From Granulicella sp. WH15 (GTDB lineage: Bacteria > Acidobacteriota > Terriglobia > Terriglobales > Acidobacteriaceae), in NCBI RefSeq assembly GCF_009914315.1, contig NZ_CP042596.1:4278001-4342000 (forward strand): DNA of 64,000 nt. Reading direction: 5' to 3'. Of the stretch, positions 61,504-64,000 are shown one piece after another; position 1 is the first letter of the stretch, and the number at the start of each line of letters is the position of its first letter. The notes under the pieces were generated by a model. That model made no database searches, was not told the DNA's origin, and saw only the letters and a list, made by a program, of their open reading frames with translations. Made by a program: the position numbers and the translations under genes.

Positions 61504-62241
61504 ATGAGCCAGCCCCGCACCCTCGGCGTGATTCCCGCCCGCCTCGCCTCTACCCGCATGCCCCGTAAGGTTCTTCGAGAGATCGCCGGCAAGCCCATGC
61601 TGGCGTGGGTCTACGAGGCCGCGCGCGCCTGTCCCGAGCTGGACGGGGTCATCATCGCCACCGACTCCGAGGAGGTGGCAGCGGTCTGCCGGGCGCACCA
61701 TTGGCCGGTGGAGCTGACCTCGCCCGACCTGCCCTCCGGCTCCGACCGCGTCCATGCCGTGGCCCAACTGCATCCGGCTGAGCTTTACGTCAATATTCAA
61801 GGGGATGAGCCGCTGTTGAAGCCGGAGCACCTGACCGCCCTACTGCGGCCGTTCCAGCAGGCGCACGTCGAGGTGACTACCCTGAAGGTGTCCTGCACCC
61901 CGGCCAACATCGCCAACCCGAACGCCGTGAAGGTGGTGACCGCGCTCGACGGGCGGGCGCTGTACTTCTCGCGCGCGACGATTCCCTATGCCCGCGAGCG
62001 GGTCGGCGAGCAGCAGAACGTCTGGAAGCACATCGGGCTCTACGCGTACCGGGCGCAGGCGCTCACGCGCTTTCATGCGCTCGAGCCCAGCGAACTCGAG
62101 ATGACGGAGCGGCTGGAGCAGCTACGGTTTCTCGAGAACGGCATCAGCCTGTACGTGGAGCCGACGACCTACGACACCATCGGCGTCGATACGGAAGAGG
62201 ATTTGCAGCGGGTGGAAGCCTTGCTGCGCAGCCGCAGCTAG
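61504..62241 (+). CDS. kdsB: 3-deoxy-manno-octulosonate cytidylyltransferase
   Basis: A 245-residue KdsB. It activates Kdo with CTP to CMP-Kdo for lipopolysaccharide inner core. Signatures are VIPARLASTRMPRKVLREIAGKPMLAW (CTP-binding), the PSGSDRV motif, YVNIQGDEPLL with catalytic Asp, ALYFSRATIPYAR and HIGLYAYRAQALTRF near residue 180. Length and order are those of full-length family members. Kdo synthesis implies that this organism makes an LPS. It stands alone, behind a family A repeat and convergent with the HAD gene. Confidence 0.96.
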   Translation: MSQPRTLGVIPARLASTRMPRKVLREIAGKPMLAWVYEAARACPELDGVIIATDSEEVAAVCRAHHWPVELTSPDLPSGSDRVHAVAQLHPAELYVNIQGDEPLLKPEHLTALLRPFQQAHVEVTTLKVSCTPANIANPNAVKVVTALDGRALYFSRATIPYARERVGEQQNVWKHIGLYAYRAQALTRFHALEPSELEMTERLEQLRFLENGISLYVEPTTYDTIGVDTEEDLQRVEALLRSRS

Positions 62242-62255
62242 GCCAATCCTATTAG

Positions 62256-62924
62256 TTAGGCCAACCCGGCCAGCTCTACGATGAGGCCGTCCGGGCCGAT
62301 GCTCGCGGTGACATCTTCGAGCGAGCGTGCAACCCACTCCGCACCCGCCGCGTACAGCTCGTCCTTCTCGTGCGTGCCCAGTACGCCGAGCACGCGGGAG
62401 CCAGCGGCGACGCCAGCCCCAACGCCCGAGGGCGCGTCTTCGACCACGATGCACTCAGCCGGGGCAAAGCCGAGCAGCGCTGCGCCCTTCATGTACGGCT
62501 CGGGGTTCGGCTTGCCCTTCACCACGTCATCTCCGGCGATGATGCGGCCGGGGATGGGCAGCTCGGCGGCGGTAAGGCGGCCCAGCATCAGGCGGCGCGT
62601 GGCCGAGGTAACGATGGCCCAGCGCTCGGCGGGCAGCGACTCCAGCAGCGCGCGCACGCCGGGCAGCACCTTCAGGTCGGCGATGTCGGCGATCTCCATG
62701 TCCTCGATGAGGCGCAGCCCGACGGCCTCGTCCTCGGCGGTGAAGTCGGGCCGGAGCGAACGCATCACGTCCAGCGCGCGGACACCGTGGGGGATCGTGT
62801 AGGTCTCCCAGCCTTCAATGCCGTAGTGCTGCGCCCAGCGACGCCAGCAACGGTTCACGCTGGCAATCGAGCTAATCAGTACGCCGTCCATGTCGAACAA
62901 GATGCCCTTCGCTGCTAACTTCAC
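62256..62924 (-). CDS. HAD-superfamily sugar phosphatase
   Basis: A 222-residue HAD subfamily IA hydrolase. Motif I is FDMDGVLISS, motif II is in WAIVTSATRRLM, the Lys motif III is KGKPNPEPYMKGA and motif IV is CIVVEDAPSGVGAG. The cap domain includes HYGIEGWETYTIPHGVRALDV. The set of motifs resembles beta-phosphoglucomutase-like and sugar-phosphate phosphatases (DOG1/YqaB type). It is co-transcribed with the upstream effector-binding-domain gene (4-bp overlap) and the phosphohexomutase, so a hexose-phosphate substrate is likely. Confidence 0.9.
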   Translation of the reverse strand: MKLAAKGILFDMDGVLISSIASVNRCWRRWAQHYGIEGWETYTIPHGVRALDVMRSLRPDFTAEDEAVGLRLIEDMEIADIADLKVLPGVRALLESLPAERWAIVTSATRRLMLGRLTAAELPIPGRIIAGDDVVKGKPNPEPYMKGAALLGFAPAECIVVEDAPSGVGAGVAAGSRVLGVLGTHEKDELYAAGAEWVARSLEDVTASIGPDGLIVELAGLA

Positions 62925-63355
62925 TGAACCCCCACGTAAATCGTCGCGCTGCTGTTGTTCTCGTATCGTTCAAAGTCGGCCTGGTAGCGGCGCTCGAGCG
63001 GCGTCCTCCAGACCTCGGCCCATGCCGCCATCACGCTCTGCGGCAGCTCGCCCGTCGCGGGAAAAACCGCGAACCGGCCCGCATCCACGTGGATCTTTCT
63101 CATGCCTTCGAAAGTCGCCGCATCGGGTGCGACGGCGCATCCGATCACAACGGTGTACGGATTGGTGTGGTCTCCCTCGTACTCGCAGTAGACGCTGTAG
63201 ATCGTATCGTCCAGCCGAGCCGCGATGGACTGCGCCCCACCCGCCGCGTAGACCTGCCCCCAAAGTGCGCCGATGGCCTCGGGCGCTGCGTTCGAGGCCC
63301 TGGCCGCCAAACCCAGCACAGTAAAGGCCCGAACGTCCTGCACGGCGTTGCTCAC
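62921..63355 (-). CDS. GyrI-like effector-binding-domain protein
   Basis: A 144-residue protein beginning at a GTG that overlaps the stop of the phosphohexomutase gene (GTGA). It resembles the stand-alone GyrI/AraC effector-binding domain: VYCEYEGDHTNPYTVVIGCAVAPDA near the middle is the domain's substrate-pocket strand, and FAVFPATGELPQSVMAAWAEVWRTPLERRYQADFERY is the usual end. These proteins bind small molecules without a DNA-binding domain; the ligand is unknown. It ends by ATGA overlap with the HAD gene. Confidence 0.8.
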   Translation of the reverse strand: MSNAVQDVRAFTVLGLAARASNAAPEAIGALWGQVYAAGGAQSIAARLDDTIYSVYCEYEGDHTNPYTVVIGCAVAPDAATFEGMRKIHVDAGRFAVFPATGELPQSVMAAWAEVWRTPLERRYQADFERYENNSSATIYVGVQ

Positions 63356-64000
63356 GCGGGCTTCCCTGCCAGCACGTACTGCCGGGCGGTTTCGAGCACG
63401 GCGTTGACGCTCTCGACCGAGCAGCTCTCGCAGTAGACGCGGAGCAGCGGCTCAGTGCCGGAGGCGCGCAGCAGCAGCCAGGTCTCGGCGGCGTTCGGCT
63501 TGCCCGCGCAGGCGGTGTTTTCGAGGAAGAACTTGATCCCGTCCATGGTCTCGACGCGCAGGACCTTCATCCCGGCAAACTGCTCGCCCGCCTTGACGGC
63601 GCGGGCGCGTTCGATAGCCGAAACCTTCAGCGCATCGTCGATGTGCATGTCGATGCGGCCGTACTGGTGCTCGCCGTACTCGGCCTGGAGCGCGGCGACC
63701 AGCTCGCCGAGGGTCTTCTTCTCGTCGGCCATCACGTTGGCCAGCAGCAGCGAATTCAACAGTCCGTCGCGCTCGGGCAGGTGGCGGCTGATGCCCACAC
63801 CGCCCGACTCCTCGCCACCGATGAGGATGTCTTTCTCGAGCATCAGGTCGCAGACGTACTTGAAACCGATGCCGTGCTCGTGCAGCGTGCGACCGTATTT
63901 GGCAGAAATGCGGTCGAGCATGAGCGTGGTGTTGAAGGCGCGAGTGACATCGCCGGGCCAGCCCTTGCGCTCGAGCAGCCACTGGAGCAGGATGGCGAAG
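63352..64000 (-). CDS. Phosphoglucomutase/phosphomannomutase family protein (C-terminal part)
   Basis: The window edge cuts the 5' part; about 216 C-terminal residues are visible, with the frame open to 64000. The sugar-binding loop GEESGGVGISRHLPERDGLL and the phosphate-binding loop RASGTEPLLRVYCES, both in their normal order, identify the alpha-D-phosphohexomutase family. The enzyme interconverts hexose 1- and 6-phosphates and so feeds sugar-nucleotide synthesis. It is the first visible gene of a three-gene operon with the GyrI-like and HAD proteins. The exact substrate cannot be set without the active-site serine region. Confidence 0.92.
   Translation of the reverse strand, partial: FAILLQWLLERKGWPGDVTRAFNTTLMLDRISAKYGRTLHEHGIGFKYVCDLMLEKDILIGGEESGGVGISRHLPERDGLLNSLLLANVMADEKKTLGELVAALQAEYGEHQYGRIDMHIDDALKVSAIERARAVKAGEQFAGMKVLRVETMDGIKFFLENTACAGKPNAAETWLLLRASGTEPLLRVYCESCSVESVNAVLETARQYVLAGKPA

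Overview
The window looks like a chromosome segment of a soil bacterium of the phylum Acidobacteriota, class Terriglobia (Granulicella, Terriglobus or Edaphobacter type). This is an inference from three things: a very large TonB-dependent receptor with an N-terminal carboxypeptidase-regulatory domain, a ToxR/CadC-like regulator divergent from it, and the dispersed intergenic repeats. No ribosomal RNA or other taxonomic marker is present. Nearly all the sequence is protein-coding, and genes within operons are tightly packed, often overlapping by ATGA.

Bases 1-26,000 form an envelope-polysaccharide and redox region. It opens with a GT1 glycosyltransferase, a GT87-like membrane glycosyltransferase, an HprK-like kinase, a PhyH-type dioxygenase, and an operon of a beta-barrel protein, a small cytochrome c and ribB. 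The central operon (8.2-18.2 kb) encodes a Wzx/Wzy-type exopolysaccharide pathway: SLBB export protein, Wzi-like protein, Wzz-like chain-length protein, flippase, GT4 glycosyltransferase, WbaP-like initiating transferase and GT26 glycosyltransferase. A second operon (18.3-21.2 kb) encodes a soluble CuA-type cupredoxin, a lipoprotein cytochrome c, an O-antigen ligase/polymerase and a methyltransferase. A third (21.3-26.2 kb) encodes an OmpR/PhoB-type response regulator, its histidine kinase, a porin-like barrel and a plastocyanin-like protein. A sugar-nucleotide epimerase follows at 26.4 kb.

The main new observation is a recurrent operator. Direct repeats of TGACA spaced exactly 11 bp apart, resembling Pho boxes, lie upstream of eight transcription units in this region. 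At most sites the last repeat is 22-25 bp from a plausible -10 element. The co-encoded response regulator, which has a reverse-oriented pair in front of its own gene, is the obvious candidate to bind them. Together they would form a regulon joining polysaccharide assembly to periplasmic copper/haem electron carriers.

Bases 27,600-45,100 hold an AraC regulator divergent from a bicupin, a TonB-dependent receptor/phosphodiesterase pair with a divergent membrane-bound regulator, a WD40 protein, a giant secreted multidomain (LamG, dockerin-like, malectin) protein and a broken chimeric CehA/McbA metallohydrolase gene.

Bases 45,100-64,000 are mostly housekeeping: tRNA-Pro, tRNA-His, tRNA-Met, a YheT-like hydrolase, an M48 protease, a HIT protein, an OmpH/Skp chaperone, a PadR regulator with a long perfect palindrome, lepA, an MltD-like transglycosylase, a histone H1-like protein, a glycoside-hydrolase-like protein, kdsB, a HAD phosphatase and the end of a phosphohexomutase gene. 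Two families of dispersed repeats fill many gaps here, and bases 50.5-52.0 kb hold no convincing gene.
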